Positions 47,969-59,687 are shown, numbered from the stretch's first letter. The stretch: 64,000 nt of DNA from Eumeta japonica (GCA_005406025.1 BGZK01001267.1:115530-179529); one strand, 5' to 3'. A program made the numbers and translations. Notes: generated from the sequence alone by a model not told the origin.

Positions 47969-48546
47969 TATTAAAAAAAATAATTTAAATCGTAAACTAC
48001 GCTTTAACGCTCGCGTTGCAGCATTTTTCCTCTAAACGAAAGGTCCGATTCGAATAATGTAAAGAGGAATGTACATGTACAAAACCAACCTTGATTATGA
48101 AACTATTTAGTTGGAAAAGCTTCAAATCATTATACTAATGTCATCATTTTTCATTTTCCCGTGTTTTTATTGACTAATTTGAGAAAAGAATCCGTGGTTG
48201 GCTGTATCCTTGATACAGCCGTAAGTTTTACGTGGATACGTCTGTGTATAAAAGGATGTTTGGGCAAATGGAAGAACAATACGAATTAGTGTTTCAAACC
48301 GAGTTTTGTTTAAATTGAGCATATTAAGCATAGCTTGATGAGACGAAAAGTATGAAATGTAACGAAATAGGTTTAGATTTAATTTACGTGTGAAGGTTAA
48401 ATTAAGATAAGTATAGCCTATAGTTGTGGTTTTGAGCTTGAAATTGAACTCTTTCATAAAACTGAGAAGTGACTCATTTTATTTAAACATACATTTATTC
48501 ATTTATACACGCTGTACTTTAATAGTTGGCCCATATTTGTTTAGAT
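47969..48546. other. Spacer between mariner and hAT elements
   Basis: About 48000-48100 carries words (ACGCTCGCGTTGCAGCA, AACGAAAGGTCCGATTCG) of another dispersed repeat. A minus-strand frame at 48167-48457 has no recognisable domain. Confidence 0.4.
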
Positions 48547-50758
48547 CAGTTTTTCCCAAAGTGTTTCAGGTGGACCTCCAGGGGTCCACGGAAGACTCGA
48601 GGGGGGTCTACGTTGAGTGTAATAAAAAATGAGGGAGCACAATCGTAAGCGGGGGTGCATAAAAATTAATTTGATTTTGATAGTGAAGAACTAAAATGTT
48701 GACTTTATTTCTCTTATCAATATTGGCAGATATTATTTTAAGAAGCTCAGCGACTGTTACTTGTAAAAACTTGCATATTCCATATTCAGTACAACGCGTC
48801 GAGACTTGTCGTTGCCGCGCCGGCCGCCGTTCCGTCCGCAACGCTTGTTCAGACGTGCAAATTAATACGACTTGTGGTGTATGTGTTTGCAATCTTGCAT
48901 GAACGTGTTTGATTCTTCACCAATATAAATACGAATGTCAAGGATAATCGTTACTCATTTGTTTCTGGAATTTCATAAAGAAAAGTGAATCGATATTAGT
49001 GTTGGACAGTGACTGAATTCGTTTCCAAACTTTCGAAAAGAAAAGTAAAGTGAATCGATATTAGTGAGTGAAAAATGAGTTTGAAAAAATTTGTTTGCCA
49101 AAACAAACTATTGTCCGATATATATACATAATGGCTGATGATATAAAAACAAAATTGATTGACCGTATAACTGATTTTGAATCATTTTCCATAGCGTTAG
49201 ACAAGAGCACCGATTTGTCTGACACAGCTCAACTGTGTATATTTATTCGAGGTATTGATAAAGAGTGCACTGTTATTGAGGAATTGCTTGATTTATATCC
49301 GCTAAAAGGAACCACTATAGGACAGGAAATTTTAATGAAGTTCAAAAGGTGTTCACAAGTTTTGACTTGCCATGGTCAAATTTAGTTGGAATATGCACAG
49401 ATAATGTACCCTCTATGGTCGGCTTACGTAAAAGTTTCATTGGAATTTTGAATGAAAAAGCAACGGAATCAAATGTGCAAAAAGATGATTTGATAGGCCT
49501 TCATTGTATTATCCACCAACAGAATTTGTGTTCTAAGTCCATTCGACTCCAGGATGTTATTTATGAATGTGATAGTAAAAACCACCAATTTTATTCGATC
49601 CCGGAGGCTTAATCATTATCAGAACAAGGCGTTTTTGGATGAAATATCGGCTGAATATGACGACATAACATATTATTGTGAAGTCAGATGGCTAAGCAAA
49701 GGCAAAGGGAAAATGGTGAAACGGTTTTACAAGCTTGGAAATGAGATAGCAGATTCTATGCAAATAAAGAATAAACCACTATCTGAATTGATGGATATGT
49801 GACTTAGCATTTCCGGTCGAACTTACAGGCCATTTGAATGATTTAAATTTGAAACTTCAAAAACAATGACAGTTACTAAATGATTTGTACAGCCATTTGA
49901 AAGTGTTTCAGAACAAAATCCGCTTGTGGGAGGCACAGATGCTGTCTGGTAACAGTTATTATTTCAACACGCTCTCTGATTATAAAATTACTGTTTATCT
50001 ATGTTCAATACGCTGTATATCTATGCTCAATACGCTGAAGAACTCAAGTCGCTGTAGGAGCAATTTTCGAACAGATTTAGTGATTTCAAAAATATGGAAT
50101 ACTTTTTCATTTTTTTGCTACTCCAACAAAAAGTAATGACAAAATGCTCCAATACACGTGCAGATAGAGTTGATCGAAATTCAAGAAAACTCACTCCTAA
50201 AATCTAAATTTTAAGACGTGGAGTTGTTCGATTTCTACAAAATATACCTCGAAGAAGACCATTTTCCGGACCTTAGAATATTCTCAAGAAGATTAAGTTG
50301 TGCATTTGGAAGTACTTACAAAAGCGAACAGTTCTTTTCAATGATGTAAGTTAATAAATCAAAACATCGTACAGGGCTGACTGACGATAATTTGTAAAAT
50401 TCTTTACGTCTTTGTATCAGTGGAATTAATCCAATCATAGATGCATTAGTTTCCCAAATTCAAGCTCAAGTGTCTCATGGATTTCGATGTCGCTATTTAA
50501 CTTTCGTAATTTGTAGTAATTCCAAATTTCACGATTTAATTATAATGTTGTACCTATTTTTTTCATTTCATTTTGTTGTTTTATTAAATTGTATTATAAT
50601 AACATTGTCGTATTATTTCATGTCTGATATCTATCGCTAAAAAATATAAACGCTACATTAAAATGCACTTCTTTTGAACTGGCCCTCTGAACGCGACCCT
50701 CAAACGTATTTGCACACTAAAATTTGATCCACAACTTGCCAAAGGTTGCCGATACCTG
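48547..50758 (+). mobile_element. hAT (Charlie-like) element with 8-bp target duplication
   Basis: Left end CAGTTTTTCCCAAAGTG and right end CCAAAGGTTGCCGATACCTG (complement CAGGTATCGGCAACC) are typical hAT termini beginning with CAG. Flanking 8-mers are GTTTAGAT (48539-48546) and GTATAGAT (50759-50766), a duplication with one mismatch. Length is 2.2 kb. The transposase relic lies in the same orientation at 49068-50506. Confidence 0.88.
49068..50506 (+). pseudogene. hAT transposase (ZBED5/GTF2IRD2-like type), broken
   Basis: Starts with a fragment of the N-terminal part, then DDIKTKLIDRI and ALDKSTDLSDTAQLCIFIRG (first conserved Asp region, about 49138-49250), EELLDLYPLKGTT, WSNLVGICTDNVPSMVG (second conserved Asp, 49372-49423), GLHCIIHQQNLCSK (the His/Cys motif, 49496-49540), ISAEYDDITYYCEVRWLSKG (about 49640-49700), and at 50305-50430 the C-terminal dimerisation block TYKSEQFFSMM-stop-VNKSKHRTGLTDDNL-stop-NSLRLCIS. 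Frameshifts near 49365 and 49600, plus stops at about 49800, 49870, 50137, 50347 and 50395, disable it. The N-terminal BED finger is not identifiable. Confidence 0.88.
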
Positions 50759-50834
50759 GTATAGATGGTCATATATAAAATATTTTTTTGACATGGTTTT
50801 TCAATCAAATATCAGGTATTTTTGGTTACAAAAT

Positions 50835-51010
50835 TTAGATCGGCGCGAGCGCCTTTGAACTCGCCTTTGAGTCCGCCGCCGCGCAGCCGAGACGCTGGGA
50901 CGGGCGGACCGCCGAGAACGCGCGCGCCGCGGACACGCTGCGTCGCGCAGTGCGTTAGTCGGCCGTTACACAATTTACGTTGTCGCGTTGCGTTGACCTA
51001 ACCGACAAAA
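50835..51010 (+). promoter_or_regulatory. GC-rich island, candidate internal promoter
   Basis: CG-rich segment (TCCGCCGCCGCGCAGCCGAG, GAACGCGCGCGCCGCGG) lying about 1.4 kb before the first strongly supported FAM13-like exon. A good position for an alternative promoter or untranslated first exon of a short isoform, but no start or donor can be proven. Confidence 0.4.
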
Positions 51011-52411
51011 TAAGCGTTGTGTGCTCGCACATAAACATTAAATATCTTTAATGTAGTGTGTGTCTCTGAGGTGTGATTGAATTTAAATAAATTCATTCTC
51101 TAATGCATATAATTCGCGTTACTTTTCGAGCGGTGACAGCTCCCGCGCTGAAAGACTGTACGCTGTAATGTACCCAAATTGTTATACGCTTTTATGAAAG
51201 ATGTCTTTAAAAGTTACGCAACGCTTACGTGATGACGGGCAATTTAAAGCACCAGTCGTGCTCGTGGGGCGAGTAGTGTCCGCTTGATGTACATTTATAC
51301 GAACAAATTTTAGAGTACTTTACATAAGAACTAAAGTTCAAGTGGCATTAAACACTGTAAATACAATATTTAACGTTATCACGTTTCAAGAGTAATTTGA
51401 TTCATCGTGTGCAACTGTACATTGAAAACAGTAATACCCGTATTGAACATTTATTAATAGTTACGTAAAAAAAATTGCTAGCAAGGTTAGTTTTTATTCA
51501 TATCAATTATTAACTATTATACATAGGTGATTCCGATTTTCAAACAGGCCAGGAACTATATTCAGAATAATAATTCAGGATTATTTAATACTAAGGTGCG
51601 AAAGTATTTTTGCCGGTCCTAAGCCAGCAAAGTATGAATGAAAATTAGAATCACGTTGAACTTATTAGTAGAGGATCCGAATTAGGAACGACCTTTACCC
51701 ATCTGTTTAATGTATGAAACGTATTTTATACAAATTTTAGAATGTTAAAATATATAAAATTCATCAAGTAAAATTTTCTTTTTTTCTTTCTTCTTTCAAA
51801 CGAAATATTTAAATTTGTAAATATTTTACAAAATTGTTATATAAATAGGGCCTCTATTAATTTAACAATTTTGTAAAACTGTTATTTTAGTAGGCTAGCA
51901 ACTTTTTTTAAGCAAAAACCGAGAGGCTGCTTTGTAATATTACAAAATAACAAATTGTAAAATAACAATGCGTTATGAATTTTGAATTCGAAGTAGTAAT
52001 AATAAATAATACGAAAATTTTTAAATCATTAATGATTTTTTTGTAATGTAAATAACAGTATTTCTTTGCGCTTTTACACAAAATTGTAGTAAATTAAACC
52101 ATAAAAATATTTGTAAATATGAAAAGTTTTTTATTTGAAACACATACTAATTTGAAATTTTACTCAATCTTTCTTTGGTAATGAGCTTTTAATTTGACAA
52201 AAAAATTAAAAATATAGAGACAAGTCAGCGCTCTACATGCGAAAAACTAATTTTTAGACACATACGCAGTACAAATGTCTATTACAATTACAATTTTACT
52301 TATGTATAGTCTTGAGACTTCTTAACACATCTTTTATAAAGTATTAGTTCTCTGACGCTCTCGCATGTCTGACAATGACCGAACTGGCAACAGACTCACG
52401 CGCTTCGTCAG
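51011..52411. other. Intron or upstream sequence
   Basis: AT-rich without recognised genes. The stretch 52365-52411 continues the open frame of the exon at 52412 upward to an ATG (52365) preceded by an in-frame TGA, so a start there is possible in an alternative transcript. Confidence 0.45.
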
Positions 52412-52631
52412 TACACACAAAGGTGTATCATGTACAGAGCGCGAGGACGACATCGACCTGGGGGCGCTGCACCGGCAGTTGGGGCGAGATGAGCCCGCGC
52501 CGTCGTTGGCGGCCGAGCGCGCGCACCCCGAACCGGAGCCCGAGCCTGTGCCCGCGCCTGCGCCGCGGCCGCCTACCGATCGCGCTCTGCCGCCTGCGCC
52601 CGACCATCGCCTCGAGAAGATAAAAAAGAAG
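52412..52631 (+). CDS. FAM13A: FAM13-like gene, exon (acidic to Pro-rich, coiled-coil entry)
   Basis: Acceptor CGCTTCGTCAG|TACAC; donor AAAAAAGAAG|GTGTGC; 220 bp, starting with the last base of a codon and ending in phase 0. Encodes THKGVSCTEREDDIDLGAL, HRQLGRDE, a Pro/Glu/Ala-rich run, then PAPDHRLEKIKKK, which leads into the helical block of the next exon. Family members have an acidic (L/I)..QL..D segment and a Pro-rich stretch in this place before the first coiled coil. An acceptor 24 bp further down (TGTACAG) would need another phase. The ATG at 52365 offers an alternative start (MSDNDRTGNRL). Confidence 0.75.
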
Positions 52632-52776
52632 GTGTGCTTGCATTTGTGTGCTTATACTATAAATTACTGAACGCTGCAGTCCCGCAGTCAAATCACGGAC
52701 CCTCGGTCCGCGTACGTTCCTGTCTAGGAGCCGTCATATTTGCCGTCGGATTGAGCTGCCCGTTTGATTATTTCAG

Positions 52777-53058
52777 ATCGCAACTTTAAAGCGCAACATA
52801 TCCAAGTATGAGAGTGACTTCGAAGTCGAGCACGGCTATCCCATCGGGCGGAGCGACCGCATGACGGACGTCCGCCTCACTCGCATGTATGAGGCGCTGC
52901 AGCGGCTGCAGGCGGAGAAACGATGCATCAAAGCGGACCCCGTCGAGTACGCGCTGCGGATGCAAGCAGCCAAGCTGCAAAAGGAACGAGACGAGAAACT
53001 CGACGCCCAACTCAAAAGCGACAAGCCCATGGCGGAAGTCGTGCGAGACATCGAGGAG
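52777..53058 (+). CDS. FAM13A: FAM13-like gene, exon (first conserved helical block)
   Basis: Acceptor TGATTATTTCAG|ATCGC; donor ATCGAGGAG|GTGAGT, an excellent consensus; 282 bp, 94 codons, phase 0 at both ends. Reads IATLKRNISKYESDFEVEHG, YPIGRSDR, LTRMYEALQRLQAEKRCIK, ADPVEYALRMQAAKLQKER and a KPMAEVVRDIEE end. This corresponds to the FAM13 segment that begins with a Lys-rich helix and F/Y-E..F....G..P...D, followed by an L..L...L helix and a 'K.S.E.TL..I' end. Strongly charged and helical, no membrane segment. The 145-bp intron before it is short and clean. The minus-strand frames over the same place are shadows. Confidence 0.88.
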
Positions 53059-53309
53059 GTGAGTGTTTCTGCGGACGGGCGGTGACGTGCGCGGTGACGT
53101 GGGCGGGCTGACTACTTTCACGCCACCTCGCGCCTCTGGGACGTGGAAACTACAACGTTCGTGGTTAGGGTGACAACCTGTAATTGCGAAGTGGTGCACG
53201 CTTGTAATATCGCTCGTGCCTCGGAGCCCATTGATGATGGCCGACACTCACGGCTTGCATTTACAGTTAGAGGCTTGCCTGTGACGTGTACTAATAAGAA
53301 GTGTCTAAG

Positions 53310-53465
53310 CAACTGCTGACCCTTGAATTTGATTTTCCACTACTAACCCTCATCCAACAATTTAAATATTTATTCTCGAATCAATTTTTAATGTATGTTG
53401 CATGTTAATATATGTTGCAAGCGAGTATCTAATTATACTTCCCACGAATTAACACCTCGTGTTGT
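53310..53465. mobile_element. Fold-back MITE, family A, copy 3, shortened
   Basis: Carries GCTGACCCTTGAATTTGAT, TTCCACTACTAACCCTCATC, ATTCTCGAATC, TTGCATGTTAATATATGTTG and CACGAATTAACACCTCG, matching landmarks of copies at 9245, 16980 and 63370 in part of one arm plus the outer end. The central hairpin is lost. Confidence 0.55.
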
Positions 53466-54549
53466 AGAGTTTCTCATCTAGAGCGATGAGAACGTCGAAT
53501 ATACATTGGCGCCCTAGCCGACTAGTTATAAAATTATTTTAAGGGTTTGAAAATTCTAATACTTTCAGTCAATATGTAGAAACACATTAGGGGTATCCAT
53601 TAATTATGTAAGCAATTTTTCTCTTAATTTGGACCCCTCCCCGCCCCCTGTTGAGATTTGGCGAGACCTCCCCCCAACCCTTACGAGTCAATTACGCTCT
53701 AATTGTTAAAAGATAAGTTTATTTCCATAAAGCAGAAATATAATACAACGTTAAGGTGGGTTATCACAAAATTATTTAAATTTGATAAAATTTATCCAAT
53801 CTAATTTATCATTTTTTCTAATTTCATATTTATTCCTCGGATATTCATATATTGTAATTTTTTCTATTGTAACAATAGAACACGTGTCGTATATGATTTT
53901 TGAAAGTATAGAAAGATGTTCATGAGAATAATTACATCTTTCTTATGCATCCATTCAAGATTTTCAGCCACGACGCATAGCTGCTCATTAGCTCAACGGG
54001 TGATCATACTTGGTGCTCGAACTCTGAGTAGAGATTCTCGTGGAATTGCATGTAGTACAATAAAAAGTGCTAAATAAAAGTAAAATTGATTTTTGCGTAT
54101 CATTATTTATGTTTTCGAAAGTTGACGATAGATTTTCAATTAGATGAGTTTTGATGAGAACTTAATGGACCCTCCTCATTTTGACTTTACGTCATTAATG
54201 GATGCCCCAGTATTTTCTACTTTAAGAAATAAAAGTCAGGTCCCATTGAATATGTAACATTAATTTAAACTTATAACATCATTTACACTGACTGTCTGAT
54301 TTACTGATCTATCAACGTGCAGCCGAAACTAATAAGTCCAGAAAGCTGAAATTTGGAATACGAAAGATGTAGGAATACATTTTATTTTTACACGGGTGAA
54401 ATCGCGTCCAAAAGCTATATACACTAAAAATTATCAATGGTTTGATATGTTTTAGAGTTCTGTGATTATTACTAAAAACCCTTATTATTTAACCAATGTC
54501 AATAAAATGTAATATGGAGATAGCTGGAAGCCTATGCATATATGATATA
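53466..54549. other. Intron sequence, decayed repeats
   Basis: No exon recognised. 54385-54425 (ACACGGGTGAAATCGCGTCC, AAAAGCTAT) looks like a worn plus-strand Helitron 3' end. 54290-54340 resembles the CTGACTGACT-type leader of such elements. Confidence 0.4.
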
Positions 54550-55742
54550 CTAGCTTTTCCTCGCGGCTTCGCCCGCGTAGGCATAAAATTTATTTTTTCA
54601 TCTTGTTCATATGGAAATTTTTTATAGGGCCAATTCATACACATTGATGATACTCGTATAAGCACAGCCCCTATATATTCGTAGCTATTTCGTTTACATG
54701 GCTGATGTATTTTAAAGCAATATAAAGCGACAGCTTCAAAATTGTTGGAAGATAAACATAATCCATACCTACTGATTTTTTATACATTCCAGTTTAGTTA
54801 GTAACATCACTATTAATTAAAATGAAAATCGGTCCAGGTATTCTCCAGTTATAAGTGTTCGAATAATTATATTGTGTAATGTTTGTGAGTTAGAACTAAG
54901 TATTTTTTATGATGATCTCACTAATATGTATTATAGGTCTTACAAACGCTATAGTTTGTAAGGATAGATAGGTACAGAAGTATATGATGATTGATGGTAG
55001 TGCAAAAGTTATAGGTGGCTACTGCAATATACTCCTATAAACTATGTTAAACAATTTATTTTGGTCTGTATAAACTTGCAGATTTTGCGATTTAGAAACG
55101 CGTGAGCAAGCCACATAGAGCTGGCCGTGGGAAAAACATTGCGTGCTCAAATGTATGCCTGCTACCTTTACGGTCTGACCCTGCAGCCGGACCGCACGTA
55201 ACATCACGCACTCGCCTGCCATTCGTCATAACTATTCAAATATTTGTCCATATGATAGAGTGTAAAAGATAAAGTTTATCTATTTTAAACACCAGATGCG
55301 ATAAAAGTATTTATTTTGATATAAGGGTCAATTTGTTACTACCAAATGTGGTTAGAAATAAATTATCAGTTAATATTGCATTTATGATTCACTATTTTGG
55401 CGATAATGGCTTACACATAGATATATGCTGTTGTGGGCTTTTTGTAGGACTATTTAAGATAAACATTTCCATTATACATTATATACGTGTAATTCCAACG
55501 GTTTTTGCGGCGAATGCCAGAATAGCTCGCAGATGACAGATTTTTTCCTGTTTACTTGACACTTATCGTTATATTTTGAATAATTGACACTATATCTTTA
55601 TAAATTATAGCCTATGTGTTATTCTGATGTGTAAGCTATATATTATTGCACAGTGTCATCGTAATCCATACAGTAGTTTTTACGTGAAAAAGCAACAAAT
55701 GTCCATCCTTACAAACTTTCGCGTTTATAATATCAGTATAGA
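54550..55742 (-). mobile_element. Internally deleted Helitron, minus strand, clean A/T insertion
   Basis: On the minus strand it begins A|TCTATACTGATATTATAAAC (55742 downward) and ends with CCTACGCGGGCGAAGCCGCG, AGGAAAAGCTAG|T (54550). The flanking A and T are the canonical Helitron target. Length 1193 bp. It retains a piece of helicase (55019-55222) but no Rep domain. Sits in the intron between the FAM13-like exons at 52777 and 57810, opposite to the gene. Confidence 0.85.
55019..55222 (-). pseudogene. Helitron helicase C-terminal fragment
   Basis: Sixty-seven codons on the minus strand: LQGQTVKVAGIHLSTQCFSH, then GQLYVACSRVSKSQNLQVYT and a DQNKLFNIVY tail. (Q)GQT.K..G.....FSHGQLYVA.SR is the last Pif1/Helitron helicase motif, including the conserved Arg. 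The usual INKSQ before GQT reads AVRLQ. The upstream helicase and Rep parts are deleted. The ATG at 55222 is incidental. Confidence 0.85.
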
Positions 55743-57809
55743 TGATTTATATACGATACAATAGATATACTATACATTTTTTGCATGTCTATAAGAATTA
55801 CTCAAAATGCTTATAGTTTAGTCGATTTCAATAAAATGTAGTATAGCGATAGATGAAAGCCAAAGAAAGTATGTGGAATACGTTTTTCGTGTTCTGTGCC
55901 AATGATTGAAAACCTTTATGGTTAAAGCGATTTTGCTGAAATTCGTACGATTTGTTCTTATTAGACGGAGAGAGTGTTTAAAGTAGTTTATGATTTTTTG
56001 GTGTCGATCTGCGAGATTTATAAGCACTCGTATCTTTGATCGATTTCTATAAAACTTATATGGATGTAAGTTAAACCAAGGAAAACGATGTTACATTATT
56101 TTCATTGTAATAAGAAACGCAAAAAGCTTTGTAAACGCAGATAAAGCCGCTAGCGAAAACCTAGTAATAGAGATAAAACTTTGTTAACACAAGTATTGAT
56201 TAGTATTTGAACAGAGTGTATGGGAGACGGGTGCATCAACTATGAATGACAGTATGGAGCGTCTGCAGTGATAGTGCGGTCATGTCTGAGCGGTGCAGTG
56301 GGCCATTTACGGGCGGTCATACATAGAGCACGCCACGGCTGCGGTGAGTGCGCCAGTCGCAGGCAGTTACTGCGTGCGGTTAAACTCTCTGACCAGTTTG
56401 AGTCTTTTACACTATGGAGTCACCACTGAATTTAAAAGGATAGATTCCATTTAAACACATCCAGCATTATTCGTTTCAATAGTCCACAGTACAAAATAAA
56501 ATAAAAGCACTCATTGCATTATGTAACGATTTAAATATTCTTTTTCCTAGATTCGAAGGTATATAGACAAAGGGTAAGAAAAGCATCTCCATCGATAGTT
56601 CACAGCTACTGACAATAGGTCTACTCATGAGCGTCGAAGAACGTTTTTGAAAGCGATGAAAGAATTACAGGCAACGATGCTACTCCTAATTGCAAGTGAA
56701 TACGATGTAGAAATAAATTTAGCATGAAAGAAATTATGAAAGCAATCAAGTCCGTCTTTCCTGCGAGGGCGCAACGCGCGCACGCGAGCGCCGGCTGGCG
56801 GGTTCTCGCAATCCGTTGTCAGTGTTTAATTTACATGTAAAATTATATTCTGATGTTTTAGGTCACGTTTCATTTGGCTTTCTAAAGAGTTTCGAGTTCT
56901 GTGTTCCCAAGGACCCTATCAAGAAAGCTGTTGAATAGGATAGAATCTATATCAGAAATTCCGAGGAGAATAAAAGACATAATAGCGAGTCTGTTGGATA
57001 AACCATTTTTAACCGACTTCAAAAAGAAAGGGAATTACTCAATTCCACTATATTTTTTATGTTTTTATTTTAGAACTGTGATTTATTAACCAATTTTGGT
57101 TATACATATTCATTTAAATGATGAATATGTTATGATGTTTTATTTTTTAAATCTGACCCAAAGTGTGTGGTGACTATAAAAAACTACAAATGTAAGTTTG
57201 TACGCATATTATTGAGTAATTTACCATATTATTTTAAGATCATGGGCTCTCATAAGTTTTCCTGCAATCTTAAAATAAATATTTATTTAGTAAATTTTAG
57301 GTTCAGTAATTTCGGATAAGGAACAATGGCCAATCTTCATCTATTTTCTTGTCACTTGTCATTTTGAGTACTTATTTTTATTTTCTAACTTGTCTTCAAA
57401 AATAACACACATGTTCATTTATTAATTCTCACAAGCTTATTTCAGAAGGAAAGTCAAACTTTTAAGCCTTTACAAGCTGTTTTTTCCAAGAATTTTTGAA
57501 ATAAAGTTCTATCGAGCTCCCCGGAGCACGTACAATATGTTACCGATTAAATTTTACATAAATTAACAATTCATTAGACTATTCCTACTTGTTCTAGAAA
57601 GATTACTCCTTAACTTTCAATATAAAAACAATATACCGACAGTCCTGTCTCTGATGAACGAAAATACCTCGCAAATATGTGTGTGTGTGTGAGTATTTAC
57701 TTTAGAAAAGAAGATGACGTGAAGAGTTAGATTGAAGGCAATGGCCTAGAACATTGTGCGAAGGCAAATAGTGTTCGTGTGCTGTTACATGTGCGCGGGC
57801 GACGTGCAG
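55743..57809. other. Intron sequence with repeats and a GC-rich patch
   Basis: About 56135-56155 (GCAGATAAAGCCGCTAGCG, AAAACCTAGT) is a worn Helitron-type 3' end. 56230-56420 is a moderately GC-rich patch ending in a frame that stops, possibly a promoter. 57008-57100 (AACCGACTTCAAAAAGAAAG, CTCAATTCCACTATATTTTT) is a plus-strand copy of a repeat also found reversed at 61430-61565. 57673-57690 is a short (TG)n run. Confidence 0.5.
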
Positions 57810-58010
57810 TGGCTGGAGGCGTGTCGGCTGTCGGGCGGGCGCAGCGGGCTGGGCGAGGGCGCGTGGACGGCGTCGCAGCTGGCCGCCGAGAAGGCGGCAG
57901 GCGCGCTGCTGCGGTTGAGGCGTGGCGTCGGCGCCGCGCATTGCGCCGCGCGCGCCGCGCGCGTCCTCTACGACCGTTACCGCGTCGTCAAGCGCGCGCT
58001 TGCGCACGTC
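57810..58010 (+). CDS. FAM13A: FAM13-like gene, exon with LYDRYRVVK motif
   Basis: Acceptor GGGCGACGTGCAG|TGG; donor CACGTC|GTTAGT; 201 bp, 67 codons, phase 0 at both ends. WLEACRLSGG, ASQLAAEKAAGALLRLRRG, then ARVLYDRYRVVKRALAHV. The last piece is the most recognisable FAM13 signature, where a (E)K..(L)QKALL helix is followed by a linker and LYDRYR(L/V)VK(Q/R). In this copy the linker (VGAAHCAARAA) is Ala-rich where relatives have a G(R)P-type turn. Very GC-rich compared with the flanks. The 79-bp longer frame beyond the donor is intronic. Confidence 0.9.
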
Positions 58011-59493
58011 GTTAGTATTGTGTATCGAATTTTACGTGCGTCCGATGCCTCTATAATGAAATACTTTTATCGACGAATAACGTTTTAGACTTTCTTTGAA
58101 GTACGGTAAAAATTAAAAAATATATATATTATATTTTAAGAACTAAGCAACTGAAACCGTCTCAGAACACAACGACCTACACCAAGTGCGATTTTTGATT
58201 CCTTTAAAGATTTTATCGAGAAAACACCGCCAAGCGCACACGGCACATAAAAAAGTGTACAGCGAGTTGTAGGAAATTATGCGAATGCCTCAAATTATTA
58301 CATGAATAAATTTAAGGATAAAGTGTCGTCCATATTATTTATACTCTTTTCTCTTTTTATAGCATATCAAGAGGCAAACGAGCATGCGAGCCACAAAAAA
58401 GCAGATGGTCACCACCGCCAATGAATACTCGCAATTCTAGAGAAGCCTCGTGGGTAAAAGTAGGATATACGATGGAGGGAGTGAGCTGGTGGGGGGGAGG
58501 CGGCGATGGAGGGAGGGGCGGGCGATGGACAGCGGAGTGAGCCACCGGACGCTCACTCACTACGGACGATAAACTAAAGCGAAACGAGCCTGTTATCTGT
58601 GGTAGTGTGGTATTGCTCCGATCTATCCAGCCCATTTCCCGCTGTGCCGAGTCGACCACAGCACGGCTCTACCCAGTAAAATTTTAAAAGTATAATTTTT
58701 ATTGTCGTTGTTCGGTAGTGTTTGCAGGGTACCGTATTTTAGAAAAAAGATTGGAACCTTTATAGGATCACTCGTATCTATCCGTGCGGACCGTCGTCGG
58801 TTACAACCTATTTTTGTCGAAATATTGGATGATAAATACTTAGATTTAACACACAAAATTTGGTGACCCATTCACGACCACATAGCGTGCTGAGGAAATG
58901 TGTATAAGATATGTTGCTTAATTTCACCGAGGACTAATACATTGATTTATGATATGAAACCCTCTTCATGCGAGCCCGATTAGCACTTGACCGGTTTTCG
59001 ATTCGCTTCGCGTTCGTACGATTTCGAGTATGACTATTTTGCGTATACTTCTTATTTTGGCTTTTTCGTACACCTGTGTAATTCTTTTTGGTAACTTAAG
59101 TTTAAATCAAAAATATTTAAAGGAATACAGTCTATTGGAAAATAATATATTAATTCAGAGTAAGGGTTATTTTTACATGTTCTATAAAAGTTGAAAACAT
59201 TTTCTCTAATGTATTAAAACATTTGCACACCTGAACAAAGCTCACTGTTTTGAAAACTACTCGAGCGATTTCTGCCGATTGCAGCTAAGTTTTTTTGCTA
59301 AAACTTGTTCTAAATAGTAAACAGTACATAACTCAATAATTTGTTGAGGTTTTCACAGTCACAGAGGCATTGATTTGTTTTTTCATGTAACTAATAGGTA
59401 AATACTGGCTTTTCTCGTTTCTAAATAAAATAATCGACCACGTATGTTGTCAAATAATTTCAAATGAAAATAAACTTTTATATAAACGTTCAG
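58011..59493. other. Intron sequence with repeat pieces and a G-rich run
   Basis: 58370-58450 (GGCAAACGAGCATGCGAGCC, GATGGTCACCACCGCC) is part of a dispersed LINE-type tail. 58486-58525 is G-rich (GGTGGGGGGGAGG, GGGAGGGGCGGG). 58973-59010 (GCGAGCCCGATTAGCACTTG, ACCGGTTTTCG) is another retroposon end. No exon recognised. Confidence 0.5.
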
Positions 59494-59610
59494 TCCATGG
59501 GCGGTATGAACGGCGAGTTGGCGACCATTCACGAGCACGAGCCCATGCTGTTCAACACCAGCGTCGACAGCTCCAGCGACTCGCAGGAGCGGCCCTCCGA
59601 TACCTCTCAG
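59494..59610 (+). CDS. FAM13A: FAM13-like gene, exon (acidic linker)
   Basis: Acceptor TAAACGTTCAG|TCC; donor ACCTCTCAG|GTACGC; 117 bp, 39 codons, phase 0. SMGGMNGELATIHEHEPMLF, NTSVDSSSDSQERPSDTSQ: an acidic segment then a Ser/Asp-rich one, probably a disordered linker and phosphorylation-prone by composition. It lies between the LYDRYR block and the terminal helical block, as in relatives. Clean splice signals and abrupt GC change support it. Confidence 0.85.
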
Positions 59611-59687
59611 GTACGCGGTCGATCCGCGTTGCACTGTTTCCGTCTGGAGTTTGCGAGCAAAGAAACTGAACAGCAGTGTTGTAGCAG

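Noticed and set aside
48608..48902. Short frames on both strands at the left end of the hAT element
   Set aside because: They lie in the element's non-coding leader; no BED finger or other domain could be read.
52428..53247. Minus-strand frames over the FAM13-like exons
   Set aside because: Shadows of GC-rich exons; the plus strand has proper splice sites and recognisable family motifs.
53975..54060. tRNA-like phrase (TTAGCTCAACGGGTGATCATA, GGTGCTCGAACTCTGA)
   Set aside because: No cloverleaf can be closed: acceptor and anticodon arms do not pair.
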